A DNA stretch of 64,000 nt. It comes from Piezodorus guildinii (Eukaryota > Arthropoda > Insecta > Hemiptera > Pentatomidae). This document shows, in pieces, positions 33,095 to 43,502 of the stretch. The stretch is from the NCBI GenBank assembly GCA_023052935.1, contig CM041292.1, positions 202,019,799 to 202,083,798 on the forward strand, read 5' to 3'. Every line of letters begins with the position of its first letter. Position 1 is the stretch's first letter. The notes beneath the pieces are model-generated. The model was not told the origin of the DNA. It did not search any database and worked only from the letters and a program-made list of their open reading frames with translations. The position numbers and the translations under genes were made by a program.

Positions 33095-34327
33095 TGCTAT
33101 ATTAATATATAGCATCAGTGTAGAGTCTGGAGAGCCTTCCTTAAATTTACAGCGAGAATTTTTATTACTCAAATATGTCGCCAAAGTAAAAGCTTATGGT
33201 TATCAACCCTTAGCTTCTTGGTTGTTTGCTGAAGAGGGAAGAGACCGTGGGATCAAGGATATCATTTATAAAATATTGAACAGAATTGATATGAGTATAA
33301 ATAGTATTAAATCCATCCCAGAACTGAAAATGCCTTACTGGCTAAAAATGAGACCGTATATAGATAGATTAATGGCGAAAATAAGGAAAGCACTCCCAAT
33401 AGAAATTAGGAACTCTTTTCTCAGGCTGACAGAAAAATATCAAGACTTCAATATGTTGTTTACTGACGCATCCAAAATGGAAGACAGAGTTGGTTGTGCT
33501 GTCTACAGCAGAGAGCAACAACTCATGTTCAGTCTGCCAGGCGAGAGCTCCGTCTTCTCCGGAGAAGCCACTGAGAGCTCTCAAATGGATAAGTAGCTCA
33601 GAAAAAATGACATGGACTATCGTTACAGACTCGTGGAGTGTTCTTGCAGCCATTGACAGCCAAACATCTTCTAACGCCATAATTAGAGACCTAATAAATG
33701 AATGGTGGGAAACAAACATAATGTCTAAGGTAGTGATTATGATTTGGGTACCATCTCACTGTGGAATTATTGGGAACGAAAGAGCCGATCAAGCAGCTGA
33801 TTCAGCCAGAAAAGGTGAAGCCGAAGAGATTACTCAAATAAAAGAAACCACAATGGAGGATTGGGTGAGTAGCTACAAGAAAGTCTTCTGAAAGAGTGGG
33901 AGGATGGTTGGAGAGAAAAGATATCGAAATTGAGAACAATTAAATCCGACTGTCAGAAATGGAGAACTAGTGCAAGATCTTCAAGGAGAGAGGAAATTGT
34001 TGTATGCAGGCTAAGAATTGGGCACTGCCAATTTACGCATGGTTACCTCTTGAGACGCCTGGAAGCGCCAACCTGCGAAAATTTGCAACAATTCTCCTCT
34101 AACTGTAGAACACTTGCTGATTGAGTGCCCGCTTCAGGAGCAGTAAAGAAAAGGGTTGAATGTAAAGAAAGACATGAAAGAAATACTTAAAGATGAGGAA
34201 GAAAGTATTAACAAATTAATATAATTCACGAAAATGATAGGATTCTACCATAGAATATAATTATTTCGATCACGCCAATGACCCTTAAGGGTAGTAAGGC
34301 GGATAAGCAAATAAAAGAAAAAAAAAA
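33095..34327 (+). pseudogene. LINE with RNase H domain, 3' part, nested in LTR element
   Basis: Flanked by a perfect 11-bp target duplication ATTTATATTTA (33084-33094 and 34328-34338). The reading begins ESGEPSLNLQREFLLLKYVA. The RNase H domain shows NMLFTDASKM (about 33460), FSGEA, TWTIVTDSWSVLAAI (about 33615) and IMIWVPSHCGIIGNERADQA (about 33740-33800), in at least two frames. The catalytic D, E, D and the HxxxxGNExAD block are all visible. A later block ICRLRIGHCQFTHGYLL-like and the CxxC-like EHLLIECP remnant match the C-terminus of I/R1/Jockey-type LINEs that carry RNase H. A frameshift near 33570 and stops near 33890 and 34120 inactivate it. The tail is AAATAAAAG plus an A run. Confidence 0.85.
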
Positions 34328-34338
34328 ATTTATATTTA

Positions 34339-34582
34339 CCTTAGGCTACGTATTTATTTCTCGACGTTAACTATTTTTTATAAACGTTACGTCGTATTTT
34401 ATGTCAATCTCAAAATTGTTTGTGCATTCATAATTTATTTATTTCATACAGCACGCGATCGAATTAATAATTTTTGTTTTACCGTCACTGATTTAATTAA
34501 TTCTTAATCAGATAAGTTCTATATCTTTTTCAATATGGGTAAAGAGGATACTGACTTTTCGGTCCCCGAGCATGTCGGTTCC
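34339..34582. other. Leader of the deleted LTR element
   Basis: AT-rich, contains the candidate frame start near 34534, and no other feature. Confidence 0.45.
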
Positions 34583-34729
34583 TTGGAGCTCCGGTGGTAA
34601 AACACTTACCGGGCCTCCAAATTGTACACACATCTTCTCTAATATTTGATCAAATCGAATCGATAATTAGGCATTTGTTATCAATATTATTGATAATATC
34701 TGATGGTACCCTGCAAATATATTTTAATA

Positions 34730-35659
34730 CTAGCTGTTGCGCGCGACTTCGTCTGCGTCAATTTCAGTTATTATGATCGCTATTAAGACGTTTTTAAAAG
34801 AATATATTGGGTTGTCCGGAAAGTTCGTAGAAAAATTTGGACAACAATTAAAATTGGACAGCTTAAAATTTGTTTATTTAATCTACAAAAATTGGATTGG
34901 TCTTCCAAATTGAAGACCCTCTAAACCGCGAAAACCACTTCTGAACCTGCTTCAGCAATTGAATCGCTGCCATACACGGAACGAATCTTTCTCGCAGTTT
35001 GGGCTACGTTTTTCCCTCTTTTAAAAAGAACGGCATATTATTTCGAAAATGAACTGAATCGTCACTCATGTTGCATTGCAATAAACTACTCTACTGATCC
35101 TTCATAAAGACGAATTCAGTGTGTAAATATAGTAATTCCATGAGGTTTTAAAGGCATATAAATAAACATTAGCCTCGTGATTCATTTTAGTAGAAAAAAC
35201 AGAAGGTAAATTTTATTTTAAAAACCTCTACCAACTTTTCGGACGACCCAATATTTTAAAGTATTTCTGCTTAAATAATATTTTTGGTTTTATTTTCTTG
35301 TGGCAGAAGAACATACTGATTTTCTCCGCGACGTAAATCGATTCCTACGTGTTTAAATGCTTGCCCATATGATTTATTAATTGTTACGGCAAAAGATATC
35401 TTAACGGAAATTGAATTATTTTAAAATTAAAAGGTAAATCTTTTGAAATCGTTGGGATTCGAGGTCAATTTTCCCTGTTTTTTTCCCATATTTTCCACTG
35501 ATTCTTCGGTCCTATTGGTCGCAGCGTAATGTTATATAGCCTATAGCCTTCCATAGGACTAAAATTTTTCAATTTGAACCAGTAGTTTCTGAGATTAGCG
35601 CGTTCAAACAAACAACAAACAAACAAACAAACTTTCCAGCTTTATAATATTAGTATAGA
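34730..35659 (-). mobile_element. Helitron, truncated, with mariner MITE inside
   Basis: On the minus strand it begins TCTATACTAATATTATAAAG (from 35659) and ends CGACGAAGTCGCGCGCAACA, GCTAG (to 34730). It is inserted between A and T, the canonical Helitron rule. Near 35335-35395 the minus strand encodes FAVTINKSYGQAFKHVGIDL in one frame, the C-terminal motif of the Pif1-type helicase of Helitron Rep/Hel proteins, with degenerate sequence around it (PRIP, DLPFNFK upstream in another frame). No Rep domain is present. The copy is nonautonomous and decayed. Confidence 0.85.
34807..35251 (-). mobile_element. Mariner-derived MITE inside the Helitron
   Basis: 445 bp, flanked by TA. TIRs are TTGGGTTGTCCGGAAAGTTC and the complement of ACTTTTCGGACGACCCAA. 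On the minus strand it keeps a decayed mariner N-terminal helix-turn-helix (LKEGKNVAQTARKIRSVYG, about 35000-35060) but none of the catalytic domain. It is a different mariner lineage from 13908/49869/53134 (TIRs CCGGAAAG versus TTCACATG). Confidence 0.85.
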
Positions 35660-35660
35660 T

Positions 35661-35700
35661 GGGAGGTAAGTGAAAGACATGTGTTGCGCGCACCAGAGTT
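35661..35700 (+). mobile_element. RA element, end fragment
   Basis: GGGAGGTAAGTGAAAGACAT, GTGTTGCGCGCACCAGAG matches the non-palindromic RA terminus. The rest of that copy is missing; it abuts the Helitron end. Confidence 0.75.
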
Positions 35701-36455
35701 TTATAACTTAATCAAAACAACTCAATCGTGAAATGAATAAGGATGGAGCTAAAATAGACAAAGTATAAACCACTTGATAAGAAGTAATATGATATAATTG
35801 AATAGGGAGCAGTAGATATAAGATCCCCGATCGCAGGTACAATATAATATAGATTAACGATAAGTCATAATCTCGACAGACAATCCAATATATACAGTGG
35901 CCGGCCGATCGCTGGACCGCACTCCAAGTGGACCTCATGCAGTAATGCAGCTGGCAGATTTAGAGCTAATTGCAGTCCTCTCTCTCTCTCTCTCTCTCTT
36001 TATCCCTCCTCCCTCCTCCCTCCTCGCTCCTCGCTCCTCACCTCTTCACGCAACTCTCCTCACCTCCTCTCTTTTTCTCCCTCCCTTTCAGGATTTACTG
36101 CTGTACGGCGGCTACCGGGTCCCACGCTAGCCTCCCCGATCGTAATCGCCGATGCCATTAAGATAATCAGCAATGCAGATATTTATTGCACTCCTTCTGC
36201 AATATCTTTTATTTCTCGCTCAATCGTTTCTTATTATATAATATAGATGGGATAACATGATCTCGGCCAATACTTGCAAACTGGAGCGAACCTCTTGGCT
36301 TCGAAAATAAACTCGACTTTTTACGACCGACAGTCTACTAAGAGATAATACAGAATATAACTCTATAATGTTGTAGCATTGTATGTGTATAAGAAACCAG
36401 TTGTGATTTCAATACATAGGTAAATGAGAGTTAAAATTTTCGTAATGAAAAAAAC
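35701..36455. other. Unassigned sequence with (CT)n tract
   Basis: 35880-36170 is GC-richer and includes a pyrimidine tract (35974-36090: (CT)n then CCTCC repeats). The remainder is AT-rich. No recognisable coding potential. Confidence 0.5.
35974..36090. repeat. (CT)n and CCTCC-rich pyrimidine tract
   Basis: TCTCTCTCTCTCTCTCTC followed by CCTCC/GCTCCTC repeats on the plus strand. Two short serine-leucine-rich frames across it are low-complexity. Confidence 0.95.
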
Positions 36456-37329
36456 AAAAATCTGGTGCGGCAAACACACGACTTTCACTTACTTCCATTT
36501 TTAAAATCAATGAAAGAATTTCCAAATACAGTTAGAGATAAAAATACATGAAACTATTAATGAATTAATTAAATTGAATTTCTATAGAAACACGTGTTTT
36601 TAAAAAAAAAATCTATTATATTATTATCTAAAATAATCATTAGTTTTATCTTCTTCATCACTCTCTATAAACTTTAAAAGCTTGTGTATGAGATAATATT
36701 TTTTCTGAAATCTTTAGCTTTCCAACGGTATATCATACATGTATATTACTGCTCTTATGTTCAAAAACGAAAAATTGCACTAAAAAAATATTTATTCTGT
36801 TTTCTCCTTTAGTTGGGTATCGAATTTATTTAAATTTAATATTTACCTGTTTTTCATCAGCGTTAACAAGATAATATAGTTATTTTTATTGAATCTACAA
36901 AATTAAAGGTACTTTAGAGGAAGAAAATTTAAAATATCGGCATTTAAGCCCTCTCACACCATTTTAATCCTAATGCCAAAAGCCTATTAAATTTCACATC
37001 ATATAGCGAGTTTAATCAAAATCGTCGGAACCGTTTTCGAGAAAATCGAAAAAAGGTGCAAAATGCATGGTATAAAGTGCCTCTTCTGGTAAGCTCATTT
37101 TGATGAAAAAGTTTTTTTCACGTCTCCGGCAAACACTATACTCTAAATATGAAATTTTAGTTTCATAGGACTCACCGTTTCCGCCCGGGAGTTACCACAC
37201 ACACACACACAGACCTTTTTGCGGGACTTGGTTATTTGGACTCAAAGACGTGTATTTCCGTTGAAAACTGGAATTCAAAAATGTTCACGTTCGCAATATT
37301 TCTCCTTACTATATATAGTAATGAAAGTA
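36456..37329 (-). mobile_element. RA element, nearly full-length copy
   Basis: Begins TCTGGTGCGGCAAACACACG, subterminal ACTTTCACTTAC, (CA)n at 37195-37211, palindrome CTTACTATATATAGTAA, end TGAAAGTA. Confidence 0.9.
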
Positions 37330-37670
37330 AAAAATCAGCATTTAAGCTCAGTAAGACTATCGCAATCAAAATGAACCTACATGATATTAAAGTCCATTAA
37401 TGTTTCATTGATATAGCGAGTTTAAACAAATATCGACCGTTTTTGAGAAATCGAAAAAAGGTGCAAAATGCATGTATAAAGTGGCTCTTCTGGTTCAGCG
37501 ATTTCGATGAAAAAGTAAGTGTAACATTTTAGGCATATATATTATAAAATTTCAGTTTTATACAACTTACTTTTCGAGAAATCTTACACCTTTTGCAGGA
37601 CTTGATCATTTAGACTTAGGTGACATTAAAAGGGTTTTTCGATGACAATTTTATTTAAAGTTTCAAAAAC
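37330..37670 (-). mobile_element. RA element, diverged partial copy
   Basis: Continues directly after the previous copy with an older RA sequence in the same direction (CAGCATTTAAGCTCAGTAAG, GGTGCAAAATGCATGTATAA, ACACCTTTTGCAGGACTTG). It ends without a recognisable palindrome, so the younger copy probably inserted into, or recombined with, an older one. Confidence 0.7.
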
Positions 37671-39387
37671 ATAACTTGAAAAACTGACTCAGAAAGACTA
37701 GTGAGCCCCATCACTAGAAGTGACTCCCATTCGCTCCCTTATACCGAATATTTTCGTATCCTCTGTTCCCTCTTAGAATACATGTAATGCAGAAAAAGAG
37801 ATCCCAGATCCCTTCCTCTATTTCCGATTTTCAACCCCAATCCATGGGGCTTATGAAAAAAAAAATTAAAATTTAAAATGAGTAGATTTTGATGAGGTAT
37901 AGCCCAAACGCTTGTGCAGTAGGTGAAAGTTTAATGCATTTCAGCTCATCGTTGAGAGTATCCAATAAGTTATTGATAAATGTGCTCAAAGACACTGTAT
38001 TTGATGCTAACTTTAAAATTAGTAATGTCTACCTACTGCATACACATTTTTTTTATATACATATTTAGAGGAGGTGAGGGTGAAATGAATACGAGCTGCA
38101 AAGAGGCGTCAAAGATATTCTTTTATTGTCCTGCAGGTACACAAAATAAAAACGGAGAATAAATCAACACAGAAGAGAGACAACAATGAGGAGCGCACAA
38201 TAAGAATAATAAAGGAGATAGATGAACAACCGCTGGTGAGAGGTTGCAATGGATTTGCCACTGTAAAATAAAATAATCTTTCTACTATCATAAAACACAG
38301 AAAATAAAATAATAAATAAAAATGAGCTTCAATTAAATATAAAGAGAACTAAAATATAAACATGTTTGAGGCAGTGACAAATCCATTTCACATAACCTCT
38401 TTGCTCCCACCAGCTGTGTGTTATAACCTCACATATGTTTCTTGTCAGATACTCATTCAAATATATCTAAAATCACAACTCAACTCAATTTTAATTTGGG
38501 AATGATTTTTAATTTTAGCGAACTTACAATTTCAATAGTAATATATAATATTTTGGCTTTTTTTAACCGATCAGAAATAAATTTTGTAAAAATATAAATA
38601 TTGCGGGAAAACTTGTATGTTTTGCTGAGAGCGAATGGATGAGAGGGAGTATGTAGGTCAAGTACCTTGACAGGGAGAACCCTAATTATTTATCGATGAT
38701 AATAGTATCGATATTTATGGAGGGACACCGGTACAAAAACATCCCGGGCATAAAGGAGGTACAGAGGGCTTTGTGGGAGCTTTTGTGAACCGGCAGTGAA
38801 TTAAAGTGTTCTAAGTGGCTGGCAACAGAGGAGGATGTCTGTCGCATAATGGCCGCTCTTAATGGATAAAATATGTCCCCAGTGAATGCAAACAGCCGAG
38901 GAATTAGTTTCGATTCATGGCTAATAAGCAGCATTGAGTTATAGCCGGTAGTTGGAGGGGAAGAGACATACAATACCAGGCTAGCACAATTCCGCAGCAA
39001 CGGGCGCCCTCTTCAATGGCCCGTGTCACCGACAAATCCGATCATCCCGTACCTTCCAGGGCCGTCATTTTACCAAGATTTACTGACAACGACCCTAACT
39101 AATCCCTAAACACCAGAACACTCAACCCTTTTCCGCTTCTGATTGAGATCTTTTGTGATGGTTTTAGCGGCTGTCGGTTTGTTTGCAGCACTCGACTATA
39201 TTGCTACAAAATAGGGTTTAATATGACAGTTGAAAAAAAAAAAAGTATCATGAAAAACGTTTCGCATACTCAAATCACCAATAAACTATTCCGAGTTGCG
39301 TCAACAGAACTGCCGTAAATTTGTACGAAATTTACTATTATAGTTCAAAAAGTTAAAGAGTGAAATTAATTTTTTAATTTTAACAAA
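37671..39387. other. Unassigned sequence with a GC-richer island 38640-39190
   Basis: 37671-38640 is mostly AT-rich with no recognised feature. 38640-39190 is balanced in composition, unique in the window and contains TATCGATA at 38706-38713, which in flies is the DREF-binding core. A 104-codon minus-strand frame (39000-38686) crosses it but shows no recognisable domain. It might be a conserved noncoding element, a promoter region or an exon I cannot recognise. Confidence 0.4.
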
Positions 39388-39935
39388 TCCTCACACAAGA
39401 CTGAAACGACAAGAAACTGCTCGAAGATATCGATTACTACAACACTTACTAGAAAACGTTCAAAACTTCCAGTACATTACAAAAGACTCATCTACATCAC
39501 AATTATCAACCTATTTGGACATGTGGAATCGAGCTTTGGGGCTCTACGAAACCATCTAATTTCTCCCGATCCAGTCCTTACAATCCAAAATCCTTCACAA
39601 AATCCTAAATGCCCTTATTTTGTTACAAATCAACTCCTCCATAATGACCTAAACATCCCATTTGTTGCAGACATAGCCCGTGATAGATACCCTCTTTTCA
39701 TTCTAAACTCCCTGCCCATACAAACCCACTTGTCCGTAATTTATCTTCCTCAGATATCCCTGATAACCCTCCAAGGCGACTGAAAAGAAGGTGGCCTCGG
39801 GACCTACTTTATTAAAATAGTTAGTGAAGTGCTACCACTGGTTGGTTCTTTCTCAAGACATTTTCATGACTTTTTATATTCATTCTACATATTTACTTAT
39901 TGTATTCTTTAGTACAGTTGTAAATTACTATAAAT
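39388..39935 (+). pseudogene. J2 Jockey-like LINE, 3' fragment
   Basis: From HTRLKRQETARRYRLLQHLL to IELWGSTKPSN, KILHKILNAP, VADIARDRY and PPRRLKRRWPRDLL-like sequence in broken frames, then a roughly 130-base 3' UTR ending TATAAATAAATAAAAAAAAT. It is close in sequence to the next fragment (39955). Confidence 0.82.
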
Positions 39936-39954
39936 AAATAAAAAAAATTTAACA

Positions 39955-40577
39955 AATTCCTTACAACCTACGCAGATGACACTTGTGTGTTACCCATAAA
40001 TAATGACCCATTATTTATTTAATCTTCCATTGAATAACGGTGTCCAAAGTGGAGAATTTAAAGTCAACCCTACTAAATCCCATCAAATTACCTTCACCCT
40101 TCGTCGAAAACCTATGTCCGCCTGTCCCACTATTTCCTTTAACGATATTCCATTCACCTCAGTTGAACAGATCCCGTACCTAGGACTTCATCTAGACAAA
40201 CGTCTTACTTGGAATCTCACACTAGACTGAAACGACAAGAAACAGCTCCTAGATACCGCTTACTACAACACTTACTGGACAAACGATCAAAACTTTCCAC
40301 ATACTACAAAAAATTAATTTATATTACCATCAGCAGGCCTATTTGGAAATATGAGATTGAGTTATGGGGATCCACCAAACCGTCCAATTCTTCCCACATT
40401 CAATCCTTGCAATCTAAAATCCTCCGAAAGATCCTAAACGCCCCTTACTTTGTCACCAATAAAATAATTCATAAAGACCTAAATATCCCATTAGTCGCCT
40501 AACAAGATATTGCTCCTTTTATTCCAAATTACCCGTCCACTCCAACCCACTTGTCCGCAAACTCTCATCTCCTATTG
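39955..40577 (+). pseudogene. J2 Jockey-like LINE, interrupted by a J3 LINE (5' part)
   Basis: Begins at the catalytic TYADDTCVLP block (about 39966) and includes FKVNPTKSHQITFTLRRKPM, EQIPYLGLHLDKRLTWN and IWKYEIELWGSTKPSNSSHI, then KILRKILNAPYFVTNK. At SSPIADQ the homology breaks where another LINE begins. The C-terminal remainder appears at 41568-41715. Confidence 0.82.
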
Positions 40578-40590
40578 CTGATCAACCTTC

Positions 40591-41567
40591 ACTCTTCGAT
40601 GAAACTCCTGTCCGCCAGTTTACTTCAATTCCATTCCTATTCCTCCTTCAGATACAGTCCGCTATCTTGGCTTACTACTAGACAAAAGACTGACGTGGAA
40701 CCCACATACAAGACTTAAAAGAAAGAACTCAATCGACGATTCGGACAGTTATACAGACTATTAAACGGAAAATCTGAACTTACAGTTGACAACAAATTAT
40801 TAATTTATAAGACAATACTGAAGCCCATCTGGACCTACGGACTTGAACTGTGGGGGACAGCTAAACGTTCTAACATCAAACGCATTCAATCCTTTCAATC
40901 CAAAGTCCTCCGAATAATAGTAAATGCTCCTTATTATGTATCCAACTATACCTTGCACCACGACCTTAATGTTCCATTTATTTCAGACCTAATTCCATCC
41001 AAATTTTCAAATTCCATCAGAACCTCATTCATCATCCTAATCCTTCAGCACGATCTTTATCCAGCTCCACTCATCCATACAACCCACCACCTAGAAGGTT
41101 GAAATGGCAGTGGCCCCGAGATATATTGTAAATACGTATGCTGGAGTTCTGACACTGGTGAGCTTCTCCTCTCATGTGCGGTGTGATTGTGGCTATGGCG
41201 CCCTCACTTAGCTTCCGCTAGCTCTCACCAGTGATGCGGCTGAGAGGGAGGCGCTGGGATCCTTTGGACTCTGCTTGTCCTTCCACAAGTGGGGGGACAA
41301 GCCCCGTCCGGGGTTCCCGAGCTGATTGTAAATATTGTACATAGGTATGAATGTGAACATGTTTTGTTTATTTATTTGTTAACTTCATTTATTTGTATTT
41401 ATTTTGTCTATTTAATTTTGTTATTGTATATGTTTATTTATTTTGATTTTATTTTATGTTATTTGACTTTCCTTTTGTTTATATTGTAAATATTGTATGA
41501 ATGAGATCCTGTAGCACTATTATTATTGTCTATTATGACAAATTGTAATATATACAAATAAAAAAAT
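40591..41567 (+). pseudogene. J3 Jockey-like LINE, 5'-truncated, nested in J2
   Basis: Starts in the RYLGLLLDKRLTWNPHTR region and includes LKPIWTYGLELWGTAK, SKVLRIIVNAPYYVSNYTL and PRRLKWQWPRDIL, with frame breaks. The 3' UTR of about 430 bases includes a GC-rich stretch (41190-41320) and ends TACAAATAAAAAAA. The flanks repeat CTGATCA-WCTTC imperfectly (40578-40590 and 41569-41580). Its coding part is closest to the copy at 4897. Confidence 0.82.
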
Positions 41568-41719
41568 TCCTGATCATCTTCTTAGGCGGCTGAAAAGACG
41601 AAAAGACCACTGGGTAGTTTCTTCACATGCCTGTATCCCGCCCACTTGATCTATTAGCACATTTACTTAATGTATTTTATTGTATAATACAGTTGTAAAC
41701 TTCTTTTAAATACAAAATT
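41568..41719 (+). pseudogene. J2 LINE, 3' end separated by the nested insert
   Basis: IPDHLLRRLKRR-like end of the J2 C-terminus followed by its 3' UTR (TGGGTAGTTTCTTCACATGC, as in 17790 and 39840) and the TTTAAATACAAAATTTTAAC end. It completes the copy at 39955. Confidence 0.75.
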
Positions 41720-42089
41720 TTAACAAAAAAGGTTTTAACCTTTAAAAACATAAGGCTAAACCTAGGCATAAGGCAACATAAACCTATTTTTAACGATTTT
41801 AATTAAATTGAACATCGCACTTTTATGAGTGAAAGTTTATTAATAAGTAAGCATTCAAATACAAGGGATTTAATAAGAATTAGGAATTTTTAGGAGGATT
41901 ATAATAAGGATTAATAAATTAATAAAGGAATAAGGATTAAGGAAATTTATAATAATTAGGAATAATAAGGATATTTAATACTTTATTGCACTCCTACTTT
42001 GCCTATTGATTTAGTTCGTCTGGTAGTTATTTATAATATGGCTTTATGTATTTTCATACTAACCTTCTACTTAATTCAAAATACTTAAG
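41720..42089. repeat. AT-rich sequence with imperfect AATAAGGATT repeats
   Basis: 41860-41975 repeats variants of AATAAGGATTAATAA and TTAGGAAT. It is low-complexity tandem-like DNA with no coding signal. Confidence 0.6.
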
Positions 42090-42470
42090 AGGCCTATTTG
42101 AACTTGAGCAAGTTGAGCTTTAGGTCTCTGCTAAACCATCAAATTGTTTCCCAATGAATTCTTTACACTCCAAAATCCTCAACGCTCCTTGCTATGTCAG
42201 GAATAAGCTCACCCATAACGACCTTAATTTTGTTCCATATTTTGCTAATTAGGCCCGAACCTGCTACCATCATGTTTCAATTACGTGTTGCTTCTTCTTC
42301 GATTCCTGATAATCGTTGGAGGCCTCTGAAAAGGAGATTATTTTTTAGATTATCTACAGGAGTGCTGCCAGTGGGCTGGTTTTTTTTTTGTATTTTATCA
42401 TATAGTTCATCTACAATACAATACTTCTTATATTATAAAATTCATTAGTAAATTTTAATACATTAAAAAT
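42090..42470 (+). pseudogene. J2-like LINE, decayed 3' fragment
   Basis: Degenerate match to the J2 C-terminus: GGTCTCTGCTAAACCATCA (SAKPSN), CCAAAATCCTCAACGCTCC (SKILNAP), CCCATAACGACCTTAATTT, and IPDNRWRPLKRR. No continuous frame. Confidence 0.7.
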
Positions 42471-42547
42471 TAAAAAAATCATAGTGATAAATTAATTTTA
42501 ATATTTTCTTAAATGTGTATTTGATTTATTAATAAAATTCAGAGCGT

Positions 42548-42762
42548 AATCCAATGCCTACCAGTTGGTTCAGCGATACCAACTTCCTTGGAATCCGATC
42601 CTCACCGAGCCCAACAACTTTACGCGCCCATTTGAGTCTCCGCGATGCTATCAACTCAATTATATTCACAGGGTACAAGCTCCGCAATTCCGCGTTGTGC
42701 AACCTTCTAAAGTCCCCAGTGGCCTCATCTCTCTTCGGACCAAATATTTTAGGTACCTTATT
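42548..42762 (-). pseudogene. K LINE, internal fragment
   Basis: On the minus strand it encodes KIFGPKRDEATG, LHNAELRSLYPVNIIELIAS, then RRLKWAR and VVGLGEDRIPRKL. It keeps the RRLKWAR segment, like the copy at 16923. It ends before GRPKRRWED and has no tail, so it is a fragment broken at both sides. Confidence 0.8.
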
Positions 42763-42784
42763 TTCGGTTATTTTATTTATTATT

Positions 42785-42990
42785 TTAAATGTTATTATTG
42801 CTCACTCAGCCGATCCATGGGATAAGAAGGAGAGGAAGGCCAAGGTTGAGATGGTCGGATGGTGTGGCAGCAGACGCTCGCAGCATGCTGGGAGTTAGGG
42901 CTGGAGGGCAGCGGCTCAAGTGTGTGATGATTGGAGGAGGCCAAGACCCGTGACCGGGTTGTAGCGCTGTGAAATAACGATAATAATGTA
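42785..42990 (+). pseudogene. LINE C-terminal fragment, other lineage
   Basis: Contains VAADARSMLGV-like sequence (about 42860-42893), then WRAAAQVCDDWR (42905-42940) and a final basic stretch before TAG, in shifting frames. A short tail of AATAACGATAATAATG follows. The WRxxAQxxxxWR pattern is typical of the last residues of several LINE proteins. The clade is not assigned. Confidence 0.5.
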
Positions 42991-43006
42991 TATACAAATA
43001 TATATA

Positions 43007-43024
43007 CACACACACACACACATA

Positions 43025-43082
<58 letters not shown>
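43007..43082. repeat. (CA)n(TA)n microsatellite
   Basis: About 14 bases of CA repeat followed by about 55 bases of TA repeat. Minus-strand frames across it (VCVYI-rich) are low-complexity. Confidence 0.97.
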
Positions 43083-43085
43083 TAT

Positions 43086-43502
43086 AAAGTTATGTTATTA
43101 TACTAATTAAATGGTTGATTAAGGACAATGTGTTTATTTTTACCCACTTTGAGTAAGATGTTGAAGTAAATTTACCATCTTACCCTGTCTTCCCACTAAG
43201 TTACAGGCTCCCATGGAAACTGGGATTGTGAAGACGTTACCGGGCACTACAGAAATATGTCTCTATCTCGGCAGAGAGGAGATGACTAATGATAACGGCT
43301 GGAATGAAGAGGATATGCAACTTTATTACAGGAGCGGAGGATGGTAACTGTCCAGCGTCACGGAAGGCGTGCTCTGCTCCAAGACATTGTCTCCAGGCAG
43401 GATATCAGTGCACGACCTACAGCTAACTCACTGCGGCTCCAGCTGGAGACAGTAGTCTTCGAGATCTTGGTGTCCGAGCAACAACGGTTCTTATGCTTTA
43501 GG
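43086..43502. other. Unassigned sequence, higher-GC part 43190-43490
   Basis: Unique-looking, with balanced composition in 43190-43490 (GCTCCAGCTGGAGACAG is a perfect 14-base palindromic core). No coding feature recognised. Confidence 0.45.

Larger units (their letters stand above)
32185..34628 (+). mobile_element. Internally deleted LTR retrotransposon
   Basis: Left LTR (32185-32690), a primer-binding-like site, an AT-rich leader with imperfect AAATATTTATTTAGATTTA repeats (32970-33070), then, after a nested LINE (33095-34327), more leader. A short candidate frame start MGKEDTDFSVPEHVGS follows at about 34534. It runs directly into only the last about 46 bases of an LTR (GGAGCTCCGGTGGTAAAACA to TTGTACA, 34583-34628). 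Most of gag, all of pol and most of the right LTR are therefore gone. I saw no clear target duplication. Confidence 0.72.

Noticed and set aside
33369..33719. 116-codon minus-strand frame
   Set aside because: Antisense shadow of the LINE RNase H domain.
35970..36161. Serine/leucine-rich short frames resembling a signal peptide
   Set aside because: They translate a (CT)n/CCTCC pyrimidine tract, low complexity only.
38686..39000. 104-codon minus-strand frame in a unique region
   Set aside because: No recognisable family, no visible splice or start context. Reported only as part of an unassigned island.
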